A stretch of DNA of 64,000 bases from contig JAMXBD010000405.1 of NCBI GenBank assembly GCA_024138025.1, positions 434,001-498,000 of the forward strand, in the 5' to 3' direction. This stretch comes from Combretum micranthum. Its lineage: Eukaryota > Streptophyta > Magnoliopsida > Myrtales > Combretaceae. The notes below the pieces were generated by a model. It worked only from the letters and a program-made list of their open reading frames with translations. It was not told the origin of the DNA and searched no databases. The position numbers and the translations under genes were made by a program. Shown here one piece after another: positions 12,493 to 23,340 of this stretch (the stretch's first letter is position 1; every line of letters begins with the position of its first letter).

Positions 12493-13128
12493 TTACACAG
12501 AAGTAGAGCACTGACTCCCCTGGCCTGAACTCAGTGAACCAGTTGGTCCAACAGGTCCGAAATCCATCACAGCAATGCAGTTCACATTAAGCCGATACCG
12601 CCCCGAGACCCAAGTTCCAACTTTCCACCTGATCTTACCGTCCACCTTAAGGTTCAGGACCAGTTTCCCAGCAATCTGATCACGTTTAACCTCGAAACCA
12701 AACGAAGGAGCTACAGGCACTCCTTTTCCGACCAAGGAAGCACTCAGCATGTTGGTATCATCATGTCCTTGATAAAAAGGAGGAAGGGTAGCATCAACAG
12801 TTATTCGCTGACCCTTGTAGGCTGCATATGCTTGGAGGGTATCATAGTAAATGCCGACTTTTGAATTCGGGTTCTTGGCTTCTAGGGTGAATTGTATGGA
12901 GGAGTTAAGGAGGTGTGGTGCTGAGAAGTTGAGCTGATAGATATCAGCATCGTTGAGGGTGAATTTAGGCTTGGAAGGATGGAGGATGATCCAAATGAGG
13001 AATATTAAGAAGAGTATCAACGTGAAGATAGTTGAGATTGCAAGGAGTAGCTTCTTGGAGAAGTGTGGGAGTTTGAAGTAGCTTCGTTTGGCACAATGTT
13101 TTGGGGATTCGGTGAGGTATTGAGACAT
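12493..13128 (-). CDS. NDR1/HIN1-like protein (LEA_2 domain), 211 aa
   Basis: Intronless ORF on the minus strand. I take the start at 13128 (MSQYLTESPKHC); the frame is open upstream to 13290, but that extension overlaps the TATA-like sequence and reads as leader. The order is: a short basic cytosolic tail, one strongly hydrophobic membrane segment (about residues 26-48, LLLAISTIFTLILFLIFLIW), then a LEA_2 domain on the far side of the membrane. Family signatures are NPNSKVGIYYD, LPPFYQG, KVDGKIRWKVGTW and the final VNC motif. About 211 aa is the usual size. NHL proteins are plasma-membrane-anchored and are linked to pathogen and stress responses; the specific role of this member cannot be read from sequence. 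A 208-bp tandem repeat lies just downstream and a solo copia LTR lies about 640 bp upstream. Confidence 0.88.
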   Translation of the reverse strand: MSQYLTESPKHCAKRSYFKLPHFSKKLLLAISTIFTLILFLIFLIWIILHPSKPKFTLNDADIYQLNFSAPHLLNSSIQFTLEAKNPNSKVGIYYDTLQAYAAYKGQRITVDATLPPFYQGHDDTNMLSASLVGKGVPVAPSFGFEVKRDQIAGKLVLNLKVDGKIRWKVGTWVSGRYRLNVNCIAVMDFGPVGPTGSLSSGQGSQCSTSV

Positions 13129-13221
13129 TTGCGCTAGAGAGAAATTGAGATTGAGAAGGGAAGGAGATGAGAAAAAGACTAGTCTATAATGGTGAGGAAT
13201 GAAAAATTGGTAGCATATGGA

Positions 13222-13232
13222 ATTTATATATA
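13222..13232 (-). promoter_or_regulatory. TATA box of the NHL gene
   Basis: On the minus strand this reads TATATATAAAT, about 95 bases before the chosen ATG. That gives a leader of roughly 65 bases if transcription starts about 30 bases downstream. It also supports the start at 13128, because the longer ORF would need to start upstream of the TATA box. Confidence 0.5.
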
Positions 13233-13324
13233 GGTGAATGGATTGGCAAAGTATCTTCTCAATAGATTTTTTTAGAGCAAATTTTTTCATAGTAGTCTGT
13301 TATTTTCCATGTAATTTCTTGGTT

Positions 13325-13357
<33 letters not shown>

Positions 13358-13768
13358 ATGCTCTTAGTTAAATTTAGGAATAAATTTAAAAATATTTAGC
13401 TTGAATTATATTTATCTGGAGAAAAACATCTTTTGCCAAATAGTCTCGGTCAATACTATATTCTAAGTAATGAGAAAGTAGCTTTTTCCGTTGCATTAGT
13501 TTTACCTATAATTAAATATGAATATGCGGCTAATCCTTACAAACAGGAATAACCCTAAAACTAAACCCCTTTTTTAAAAAAGCCATGCAACAGAATTCTT
13601 CCTAAACAATTGTTAAATGCTGATAAAAGAAACATTATTTAAAAAAAAATGAAAAAGAAAAAGAAACATGGTGCTAGTTATACATCTATAAGAATAAGCA
13701 AATGTACGGGGAAAGTTTTATTCATGCTTCATAATAAAGACACCCAAGGCATCCATTATTATTTTCAC

Positions 13769-14342
13769 TGTTGAAAAAAGTGGCTCATTCCACATGGAAA
13801 ATATTAAGTGGAATGTTGTCCCATATGAAAAAGATAAAAAAATAATGTTGTAATGTGGGAAGTATATAAGCAATATGTCTCATATGGAAAATTTTGTAGA
13901 TGGTGGGGCATTCCTAAAGTAATATAAGGACCCTCCTTCTTAGCAAATCATCCAAATTTTATAGTTTAGCCACTTCAAAAGAAATTCTCCTCTTTCTCCA
14001 TTTTGTAATATTGCACTTTGTAGTCCTATTGAGTGAAATAAAAGTTTTGATAGTGTCCGAGGACGTAGGCATAATTGGCCAAACCTCGTTAATTTCTGGT
14101 GTTCTTTATTTTATTGTTCTTTCAATAGCTATTATAGAGTATAGTTGTAGTGTTGTATTGTGCTATTAAATTATATTTAAAAAAATTTTGTCTAAGGAGA
14201 TTGGATTTTAAGCGGGATTGTTTGTGACCTCTCCAACATTTCCTGGAATTAACTCAGTGTGATTTTTCAATACAATAGTTCACTCTATATACATCTATAA
14301 AATTATATTTGGTGTTGAAATATTAGCTTTGCTTCCGCAACA
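13769..14342 (+). mobile_element. Solo LTR of a Ty1/copia element, 574 bp
   Basis: The block starts TGTTGAAAAA and ends CTTCCGCAACA, and is bordered by a perfect 5-bp duplication TTCAC (13764-13768 and 14343-14347). It contains the R/U5-like phrase GTGTCCGAGGACGTAGG common to a family of plant copia LTRs, following a TGAGTGAAATAAA polyadenylation-like stretch. No primer-binding site or internal sequence follows, so this is the product of LTR-LTR recombination. Confidence 0.82.
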
Positions 14343-14347
14343 TTCAC

Positions 14348-14985
14348 CCCATTGCTAACTTAGATTTACATGACTAAAGGTAAAGCTTTGATTCAACCAC
14401 ATTGCTAACAACTCGAGATATGTTCTGTTTGCATAAATATATAGGTTTAGACTCGATAAATATCCTAACCCTTTATTTGGTTCTTATTGTTATAAGCTTT
14501 GGTGCTAGATAATAAGCTTTTAAGAGTATTGGACAAATCTAAAGAAAAATAGTACTATGTGAAGATGGACAAACCATCTATTTACTATACAACTCAAATT
14601 TATTAAACAACTTAAACCTTTTATAGCATTCTTATACTATACTTATGTATATCAAATAATAGACGGTATAAAAATTTTTGTCTAGTACCATGCATACTAA
14701 AAGCGGTATAGATAAATTGTACTATCCACTAATTTTTGTTTATACTGTTCAGTTTTCTCTTACACTATCTAGTTCTTACAACCAAACATTACTTTAGGAT
14801 AATAAAGCCAAAGAAATAGTTTTACTCTATGATGATCTTACCTAAATGCTTAATCTAATAGATATAGTTTGTTTGCTTTTACATCCATTATTATTTAACA
14901 CTCTTTTTACATATAATCTAAGACTCGTAATTTTAAATGAATGGATAGACAAGTTAATTAAGTAAAGATGAAATGATGAATTTGA
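14348..14985. other. AT-rich spacer
   Basis: No open frame, repeat or RNA gene is recognisable between the solo LTR and the next copia element. Confidence 0.4.
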
Positions 14986-14991
14986 ACTCAT

Positions 14992-15228
14992 TGTTGGCGT
15001 GAAGGACTCCTAGAAATTAAGAGTTTATAAATGTATCATAAGGTCAATGAATATCATTAATTAGGAATTTATAACTGGTCAATGAATATCATTGAAAACA
15101 AATTGCAATCGTCATTATAGCATATTTTTATACCAAAATAGAAGAGCTTGATTATCTATAAATACCCATGTATGTAGAAAAGAATATAGAAAAAAAAAAA
15201 ACTAGAATATTTTTTCTTATTGAAAACA
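14992..15228 (+). repeat. 5' LTR of the copia element
   Basis: Begins TGTTGGCGTGAAGGACTCC and ends TTGAAAACA. Contains CTATAAATACCC, a TATA-like promoter element, about 60 bases before the end. It matches 19643-19881. Confidence 0.92.
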
Positions 15229-15240
15229 TGGTATCAGAGC
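15229..15240 (+). other. Primer-binding site (initiator tRNA-Met type)
   Basis: TGGTATCAGAGC follows the 5' LTR with no gap; this is the standard plant copia primer site complementary to initiator tRNA-Met. Confidence 0.9.
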
Positions 15241-15309
15241 AAGTTTTCAATTCTCATCCTCCTTATACAGACAACACTGAAGCAAATAACATCCTACAAC
15301 ACCGATATG

Positions 15310-18300
15310 GTTGGTGAAGATATACAGTCACCAGAAACCCCTGAAATCTCTTCTTCATCTATCTTATCATAACTCACTACTAGAATGATGGAAATCCTAT
15401 CTAAGAATTCTGGTGCAACCTCAACAATGGACATAGCCGCTGCTCCAATATGAATTAAATTGGATGGGACCAACTATGGACTGTGGTCTCAAGTGGTGGA
15501 GATGTACATCTCTGGCAAAGACAAATTGGGTCATATCAATGGTGATTTGCCCTAACCAGCAACGATAGATCCAACCTTCCAAAAATGGTATATTGATGAT
15601 GCCATAGTAAAACGATGACTCATAACTCCATAGACCTATTATTGATTGGGAATTTCATTAGATTTCTTATAGTAAAAATGGTATGGGATGCCATAGCAAC
15701 AACTTATTTTGATGGGAGTGATGTCTCCCAGTGTATGACCTTCGACGCAAAGTATCACGGCTAAAGCAAGCAATTGATTCATTGGAAAAATATTACAACA
15801 GTCTACAAGGATTATGGAGAGAGATTGACTTTCGAAGGCTAAATCCCATGCAGTGCAAGCTGATATTCAGCGTTATAACAAAATGTTGCAAGAAGATCGA
15901 GTTTATATTCTTGGATGGCCTGGTTGACCGACTAGACAACATTCGTAGAGATATTCTGCAAATGCAACCATTCCCCACAATGAAACAGGCTTATAACCAT
16001 GTTCAATGACGAGAAGCGGTGCGACAAGCAGTCATGATAGGAACTTCGACTGAAGAACCATCAAATTTCGTATTTACATCAAAGAGTTTGAGGATATAAC
16101 TCCTTCGATAGCTTCCCCTCATAATGGAAAATCAAATTCCTCTTCTAAAAAGAATGCATCTGATGGACTGAAATGCTCTCATTGTGGAGGGACTAAACAT
16201 ACCGAGAGACCTGTTTTAAAATCATGGTATCCTGAATGGTGGCATGAATTACAGTCAAAGAAAAAGCGCAATGTTGAAGGAACCAATGACATAGGCAAGA
16301 ATGAACAGATGAGTAGAGGTCAAGGATCAGTTGCCATCAGTGATATGACTCTTTCCTTAATTTAGCTCAAGCTCACAATGTCAGCACCACTGAAATTCAT
16401 AAACCAGTCACAGGTATGAATCTACATGAATTTAAAATAGAAATGCTCATGGCCAATGATTCTTGACTCAGGTGCCTCTGACCATATGACCTATGATGAA
16501 AATGATATCTCCCAAAGATCCAAGCCTAGAAGAATCAACATTACAAATGCCAATGGAAATTTCCCTAGTAATAGGGGCTGGTACAGTAATAGTGGAACCT
16601 AATATGCCATTATCCAATACTCTTCTTGTTCCATCTCTTTCTCACAAATTAGTGTATGTGAGTCAACTTACCAAAGATTTGAATTGTGTTTCAATTATTT
16701 ATCCTAATCTTTTCCTTCTTCAAGATATTCTAATAAAGGAGATTATTGGACGTGGTATTGAGAAGGGGACTATACTATTTGATGGACGTAAAGATCGGTA
16801 AAGTATGTCACCGCTCATTACAATATGTCTAAGGAGGAGCAAGTTTGGCTTTGGCATCGTCAGTTAGGTCATCCGTCATTTGGATATTTGAAACATGTTC
16901 TTCCATATTTATTTTCAGATATGGCAATTTCTAATTTAAATATGAGACCTATATTTTTGCTAAAAGCCATCGGGCCACTTATCCTTTGAGTTTTAATAAA
17001 AGTACTATTCCTTTTTCCTTAATCCATATTGATGTGTGGGGACCATCCCCGAAACCTAATATGCATGGCTATCGATGGTTTGTAATTTTTGTTGATGATT
17101 GCAAGGATGACATGGTTGTATTTGTTGAAACATAAGGATGAGGTTTTCAATACCTTTCAGTCCTTTTATAATATGGTTTGTACAATACTCCACCAAATTA
17201 CAGGTTCTTCGTTCCGATAATGGCGGAGAATATGTCAATACGCAATTTAATGACTTCATTCGTCAACATGGAATGATTCATGAGAAATCATGTTGCATAC
17301 TCCCCATAAAGGAGTGGCTGAACGGAAAAATGGCATATTCTTGAGACTGCAGAGCTCTTCTTATTGGGGCTAATATGACTGGGCATTATTGGCAGAGGCA
17401 ATTATGCATGCAGTTTATGTTATCAACAGGATGCCAACGAAAGTTCTTGAAATAAAAACTCCTCTTCAAGCATTATCTCATTTTGTAACACTGCCTCAAT
17501 CTTGATGATGCCACCACGCATGTTTGGGTGTGTTGTATTTGTTCATGTCCAAAAGATCAACACACAAAAATTGATCATCGTGCTGTAAGTGCATTTTCTT
17601 AGGCTATGGCCTACACAAAAAGGATATCGCTGCTTGATCCCACTCATAGGCGAACATATGTCACTATGGATGCCACATTTTTTGAAACTGAAATGTTCTT
17701 TACTGCTAAGCTCTCCACTCCACCTCGTTAGGCAGAGAATTCTAGTGAAGAGGTGAATTGGATGAGATATAAGTGGCCAGACTTTAATGAATATGCATTC
17801 AAATGAGTCAGAGACAATTTCCTCAAATGATGACGTGCCCCTTCTTCACCAATAACCACTAGTCCATCTCCTGAGAATATCACTGAGGTAAGTTCTCCAT
17901 CAACCCCTATTGATCATCAACCCTCTAATGTCATAGATACTATTGCTTTATCCCTGGCTATGATTACCTTACAAGCATAATCGTGGTGTCCCCTAAGTCA
18001 ATACTCTCCTGAGATGGAAGAACGACGATCCAAATATCCTATTGCCAATTACATGTCCACTGGATTACTATCTGAATCTTTGAAAAGCTTTGCAAATGAT
18101 CTCTCATCTCATCACATTCCCACTAATGCAGAAGAGGCATTACAGGACCCTAGATGGACTCAAGCCATGAGAGGAAGAGATGGAGGCCTTGTTGAAAAAT
18201 AAAACATGGATTCTTGCTACATTACCAGAAGGAAGAAGACAGAGGGTGCAAATGGGTGTTTTCAGTTAAATACAAAGTAGATGGATCTATTGAAAGGTAC

Positions 18301-19637
18301 AAAGCTAGAGTGGTTACCAAGGGATACACATAAATATATGGAGTCGATTATCAAGAAACCTTCTCTCCAGTGGCAAAATTGAACACAATCAGAGTTTTAT
18401 TGTCCCTTGTAGAAATCTTGACTAGCCTTTACTTCAATTTGATGTAAAAAATGCATTTCTCCATGGTGACCTTCAAGAAGAAATTTATGTGGATATCCCT
18501 CCTGGATATGTGGCAAATTCTGATAATAAGGTCGTTTGCAAGTTACAGAGAACTTTATATGGGTTAAAACAATCACCTCGAGCTTGGTTTGGAAATTGAG
18601 TGTCGCAATGAAGAAATAGGCTATCGACAAAGTAACTCTGACCACACTTTATTCTTGAAACACCAACAAGGCAAGATTACAGCTCTAATCGTCTATGTTG
18701 ACGATATGATCATTATAGGAGATGATATAGATGAGATAGCAAAACTTCAATCTCAATTGGCATCAGAATTTAAGATGAAGAATTTGGGAGGACTCAAATA
18801 CTTCTTGGGGATTGAAGTTGCTAGATCCAATCAAGGGATATTTCTTTCTCAGTGGAAATGTGTGCTAGATTTATTAACTGAAGTCGGGTTATTGGATTGC
18901 AAAAGCTAATGTACCTATAATTCAAAATCACCGACTTAGAGAATACTCAAATCAAGTACCAACAGACAAAGGAAGATACTAGAGGCTAGTTGGTAAGTTG
19001 ATCTATTTATCTCATACCCGACCTAATATTGCTTATGCAGTCAGTGTAGTTAGCCAATTCATGCATTGCCCTAGCGAAGATCATATGAATGCGGTCATTC
19101 AGATTCTTCAATATCTAAAATCATCGTCTGGTAAAGGCATTTTGTTCTCTAAGATGGTCATCTAATATTAAAGGGTATACAGATGCGAATTGAGCTGGAA
19201 ATATTTTAGATAGAAAGTCAACTTCAGGCTATTTCACATTTGTCGGTGGGAATCTTATTACATGGAGAAGTAAGAAGTTGAAGGTAGTGGCATTATCAAG
19301 TGCGGAAGTAGAATTTAGAGGAATGGCAAAAGGGTTATGTGAACTTCTTTGGCTTAGAAATTTATTGTCTGAGATTGGATTTCCTCCTAAATGTGAGATG
19401 GATTTATTTTGCGATAACAAATCAGCTATTGATATTTCTCATAATCCGGTGCAACATGATCGAACTAAGCATGTGGAGGTTGATCGACACTTCATCAAAC
19501 ATAATCTTGAAGAAAAGACAATGCGGTTTCCCTTTGTAAAATCAGAAAACCAGTTAGCAGATATCCCAGTATATAGCAAGAATTTTCATAACTCACTTAG
19601 CAAGTTGGGCATGATAGATATCTATGTACCAACTTGA
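15310..19637 (+). pseudogene. Copia gag-pol polyprotein, decayed
   Basis: Domains appear in copia order. Gag: KLDGTNYGLWSQVVEMYISG near 15455-15515 and SLQGLWREIDFRR in 15731-16009. Zinc-knuckle remnant CSHCGGTKHTERP near 16173. Protease/pre-integrase: NTLLVPSLSHKLVYVSQLTK (16493-16801) and LWHRQLGHPSFGYLKH near 16850. Integrase core: SDNGGEYVNTQF near 17215, with the central Asp. Reverse transcriptase: YVDDMIII with the catalytic YVDD (18589-18909). RNase H: SSAEVEFRG and FCDNKSAIDISHNPV (19278-19637). At least a dozen in-frame stops and several frameshifts separate the pieces. Confidence 0.88.
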
Positions 19638-19642
19638 GGGAG

Positions 19643-19881
19643 TGTTGACGTGAAGGACTCCTAGAAATTAGGAGTTTATGACTGTATTATAGGGTCAATG
19701 AATATCATTAATTAGGAGTTTATGGCTGGTCAATGAATATCATTGAAAACAAATTACAATCGTCATTATAGCAGATTTGTATACCAAAAAGAGAAGAGCT
19801 TGATTATGTATAAATACCCATATATATAGAAAAGAATATAGAAAAAAAGAAAACCTATAATATTTCTTTCTTATTAAAACA
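19643..19881 (+). repeat. 3' LTR of the copia element
   Basis: Follows a purine tract TTGAGGGAG (19634-19642). Begins TGTTGACGTG, ends ATTAAAACA, and is followed directly by the ACTCAT target duplication. Confidence 0.92.
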
Positions 19882-19887
19882 ACTCAT

Positions 19888-20802
19888 AAATCTTTATCTA
19901 AAATTATGTTGAAATTAACGTTATAAATCGTATTTTTTTAGCTTATGATTATTTAGCGAACTAATCTTAAGGGATTGAATTTTAGGCCTGTTTATTTTGA
20001 TGATAATATTTTTCAGAAAGATGTCTTTTTATTTTTTCATGTTGTTTAAAGAAAAGTAGAACAATTATTACAAAGTATTTTTCATTGTTTTGGAAAACAG
20101 AGACTCATCCATAGATTTTTTTTTTTTTTTGGAAAACAACTTATGAATTATAAATACATAAGTCATTTTCCGTTGATTTACAAGTCCTATCTATTGATTA
20201 TTTATTACCAATCATAATAAATTTATTTCTTATTATAAAATATGTTTTATTATTAATTATCCTGATTTTTTTGCTATCTAACCATTTAGAAGAAATAAAC
20301 AAAGAAAAATTACTTTCGGTAAATTAGTCAAACATTTAAAAACATGCTTTAAAAAAAAACGCTTTCAATTAACAAATCCTCTTCCCAAAACAAATAGAGA
20401 CACAGCATGTCCACATTTTACACTAGTATCAAGATCGCACCTATACAAGAACTTTTCATATCTCATAGAAACTTTATTCTGGACTAGGTTAACTTTGCTC
20501 ATGCCACCATTAAAGTGGTCAATCAAGCATAAAAGGATGACGTGTCTTCCTCAATACATGGGCGAGCCACCACATCATGTTTTTTGGACAAAAGATGGAC
20601 TTTAGGGCAAATATCCTTTTGGCAGTAGTGTTCTAACTCATCTTAGACAATATTTATGGTTTATTTATTTATTTATCTTTCTTTTCCTTTCAACCATACA
20701 GTTTACAAGACGAGAAAGTCGAATTCATCGATATTTACGTTTTTCTATTAGAAACTTTACCAGTGATTATGTGAACCTTTACCATAAATTTAAAATATTG
20801 TC
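19888..20802. other. AT-rich spacer
   Basis: No gene is recognised. Long T and A runs occur (for example near 20118-20132). 20460-20640 is slightly less AT-rich but has no open frame. Confidence 0.4.
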
Positions 20803-20810
20803 AGCATGTG

Positions 20811-21595
20811 TAGACATCAACACGGTTCCGGAATCAAATCGAACTATAATCGAAACAGTCGGTTTCGAGTCTTGAAATTGAGGAACTAAAATCGAAACCG
20901 TCGGTTTTGGGTCTTGAAACTAAGGAACCAAAATCAGAACCATCACCCACGATTTCAGTCCAATTCCATGAAACTACTGGTTCCATATTCCGGTTTTGGA
21001 AGGGTGGAACAATCTTTTTTAAAAAAAAATAAAAATAAAAATAAAATATAAATTTTAAAGTCAAAATAATTATTTGATTAAAAGTATTAAATTAATTAAT
21101 CAAAATTTTAAAAAAATTATTTAGCATCCACATTTATATGTATACAAACACTTTCAATATCAATTATAATTAGTATTATGATATTGTAAAATACTCTAGA
21201 AGATTAAAAAAAATTATAATGCAAAAAATAGTTTTACATTATTAAGGAAATGAATTTTGCTTTTAGGAGAAGATTATTTAAACTAATTATATGATTTTAA
21301 GCTATGTTTATTTGTATTGTTGATAATAACATATTAAATATTGTGAATAAGTAATAAATTTTACTATTTATATGAAATAATTTAAATATTAATAATTATA
21401 TATTTAATATTATTTTTATTTTATTTTTTTAATAAAACTGGGTGGAACTACTGATTCCATCGGTTCTACCGGTTTTAGGCCAAAGAACCACCTAGGAACC
21501 ATAAAATCGGCAGTTTCACAATCGGTTCTAGAACTGTCTAGCAGGTTCGGTTTCGGTTCAGTTCTCAATTCGAAACCAAACCTTACCTATGTCTA
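20811..21595. mobile_element. hAT-like non-autonomous DNA transposon, 785 bp
   Basis: The left end TAGACATCAACACGGTTCC and the complement of the right end, TAGACATAGGTAAGGTTTGG, are similar terminal inverted repeats. The flanks AGCATGTG (20803-20810) and AGCATATG (21596-21603) form an 8-bp target duplication with one mismatch. Both arms carry multiple GGTTC/GAACC-type motifs around an AT-rich centre (about 21010-21430). There is no transposase. Confidence 0.65.
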
Positions 21596-21784
21596 AGCAT
21601 ATGTAGTCCTACCCTACCCCTTGCAATTTAGGAAAATGAAATTTCCATAATACACTCCACTCAAATATGGTGTGTAAACTGGTTGGTTTCCTTACATTAA
21701 TTCAAACAACAAACATAAGATTAAACAATACAATTAACATTTACTAGAAATCACATAAACCAAATAATGTATGAAGCTTAGAAT

Positions 21785-22015
21785 TATTGTTATCAAAATC
21801 ACGATTTCACTATTCATTCAAGTATGTAGAATTAGTAGAATCGTACAAAATCGTGAAAAATCAGTAAAATCATAAACATGCAGAATCGTATATTAAAATT
21901 TATAGTTCTACCTAAAGTCTGCACCTTAATAATTTTTCATCTATTTTAATTAATAAAAAATATAAAATCATACACTCATAGAATCGTATACTTGATTCAC
22001 GATTTTGATAACCAT
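21785..22015. mobile_element. Mutator-type MITE, 231 bp
   Basis: Terminal inverted repeats GTTATCAAAATCACGATT and, complemented from the right, GTTATCAAAATCGTGAATC. The flanks are a perfect 9-bp direct repeat GCTTAGAAT (21776-21784 and 22016-22024), the duplication length of Mutator-like elements. The interior repeats ATCGTA/ATCGTG motifs and is non-coding. Confidence 0.68.
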
Positions 22016-22024
22016 GCTTAGAAT

Positions 22025-22688
22025 GGTGTTTTTGGCTATAATTACTTTATAACTAGATTGAATTTGAGTCGAGTACCTGAAATTTGAGCTTTATCAAACA
22101 AGAAAAAACAAATGTCTAGAAATCCTATCTATTTAGCTTAACTTATAACCATAGTCCATTGAGTTATTATAAGAGTATTTACTATCCTTCTCAAACCCAA
22201 CTTATAAGCCAATATGTGCATAATTCAAAAGAAATAAAGTTTTATATTTTATTCATGACATCAAATGATAGTAAAGAAAATACTTTGTTTTATCTATTTG
22301 ATAACTTTATATTTATTTTAACAGTTTCACGTGTTTTTATTATTTAATTAGATTTTCCGGTACTCAGGTCTATATCTCGATTACTAACTCAAATCCTATA
22401 GATATTGAAATCAAAGCCTAAATACAGTGCATTTCCTATGAATAAATAATAAACATATATTCACTTTATCACGTTGTTATGGAGTTTAATGAAGTCAAGT
22501 ATCCTAAAGGATCTGACATTCTCGCATCACTAGCAATGTTCTAGAATCAGTAATAAATTATATTAATATGAACCAACCTATGAGAATTTGCCTCCTTTCT
22601 AAAGAAGAGAGGAGGAGTGAGATGTGTGAGAATGAAGAAAGGAATGGAGAATAAATAACAAATAAAGCGGGATAAGTTTTCAAAGAGA
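22025..22688. other. AT-rich spacer
   Basis: Only short AT-rich frames (22159-22347 and others) without protein features. No repeats or RNA genes are recognised. Confidence 0.4.
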
Positions 22689-23176
22689 ACGTTACGACCG
22701 GAAAAATTGAAGTTCTTATCACAAATAATAAAAAAGATAAAAAAGAAGATTAAGAAATAATAAGGCAAGAGAAAGAAAATTGTAATATAAAGAAGAACAG
22801 CAAAATCTCACTAAAAGAGAAAACGAATAATTTACAAAAGAGAAATCACTCAAACTCAAACATTACACTCAAACTCTCACTCTTAAACACTCACACTACA
22901 CTTGATATGTTGTTATTGTGTATATTTTTTTATCACTCATACTAAGAAAACTGCATACGAGAGGACCTATTTATATGGTGCTTTTAACTTGGTTTGGTAG
23001 TGATGATTGGTAACAATATCACCAACTACTCTCCTACTACATAGTGTAGGAAAAAAACTCAACTAATACTTCTAGAAATCTCAACAATATTTCTAGATAA
23101 ATCTTAACTAAAAAATTTAGAAATAATCTATCCACAACAAATATAAATATGTGGCACAAGTTTAAGCCATATTGCA
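22689..23176 (-). repeat. 3' LTR of the minus-strand copia element
   Basis: The inner boundary is a TG start on the minus strand (TGCAATATGGC) right after a purine tract AAGGTGGAGAT. The outer boundary is inferred by alignment with the 5' LTR. Confidence 0.72.
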
Positions 23177-23340
23177 AATCTCCACCTTGGTATAACCTGC
23201 CACTAATCGAAAAGCATGTACACAAATCAAGTTCATACAATGCTTGAACTTGGTTACTAAAAGAGGCTTTATTAACATGTCAATTTGATTTTCTTCTGTA
23301 TCAATCTTCTTCACCACAACACTACCTTAGGAAATCACAT

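Larger units (their letters stand above)
14992..19881 (+). mobile_element. Full-length Ty1/copia retrotransposon, 4.89 kb
   Basis: Complete structure: 5' LTR 14992-15228, primer-binding site 15229-15240, degenerate gag-pol, polypurine tract, 3' LTR 19643-19881. Flanking direct repeats ACTCAT (14986-14991 and 19882-19887) mark the target duplication. The LTRs differ at about 20 of 237 positions by eye (around 8%), so the insertion is not recent. Coding capacity is lost through many stops and frameshifts. Confidence 0.92.

Noticed and set aside
13129..13290. 54-codon N-terminal extension of the NHL protein
   Set aside because: It covers the TATA-like sequence and an AT-rich leader; NHL proteins normally begin close to the basic tail found at 13128.
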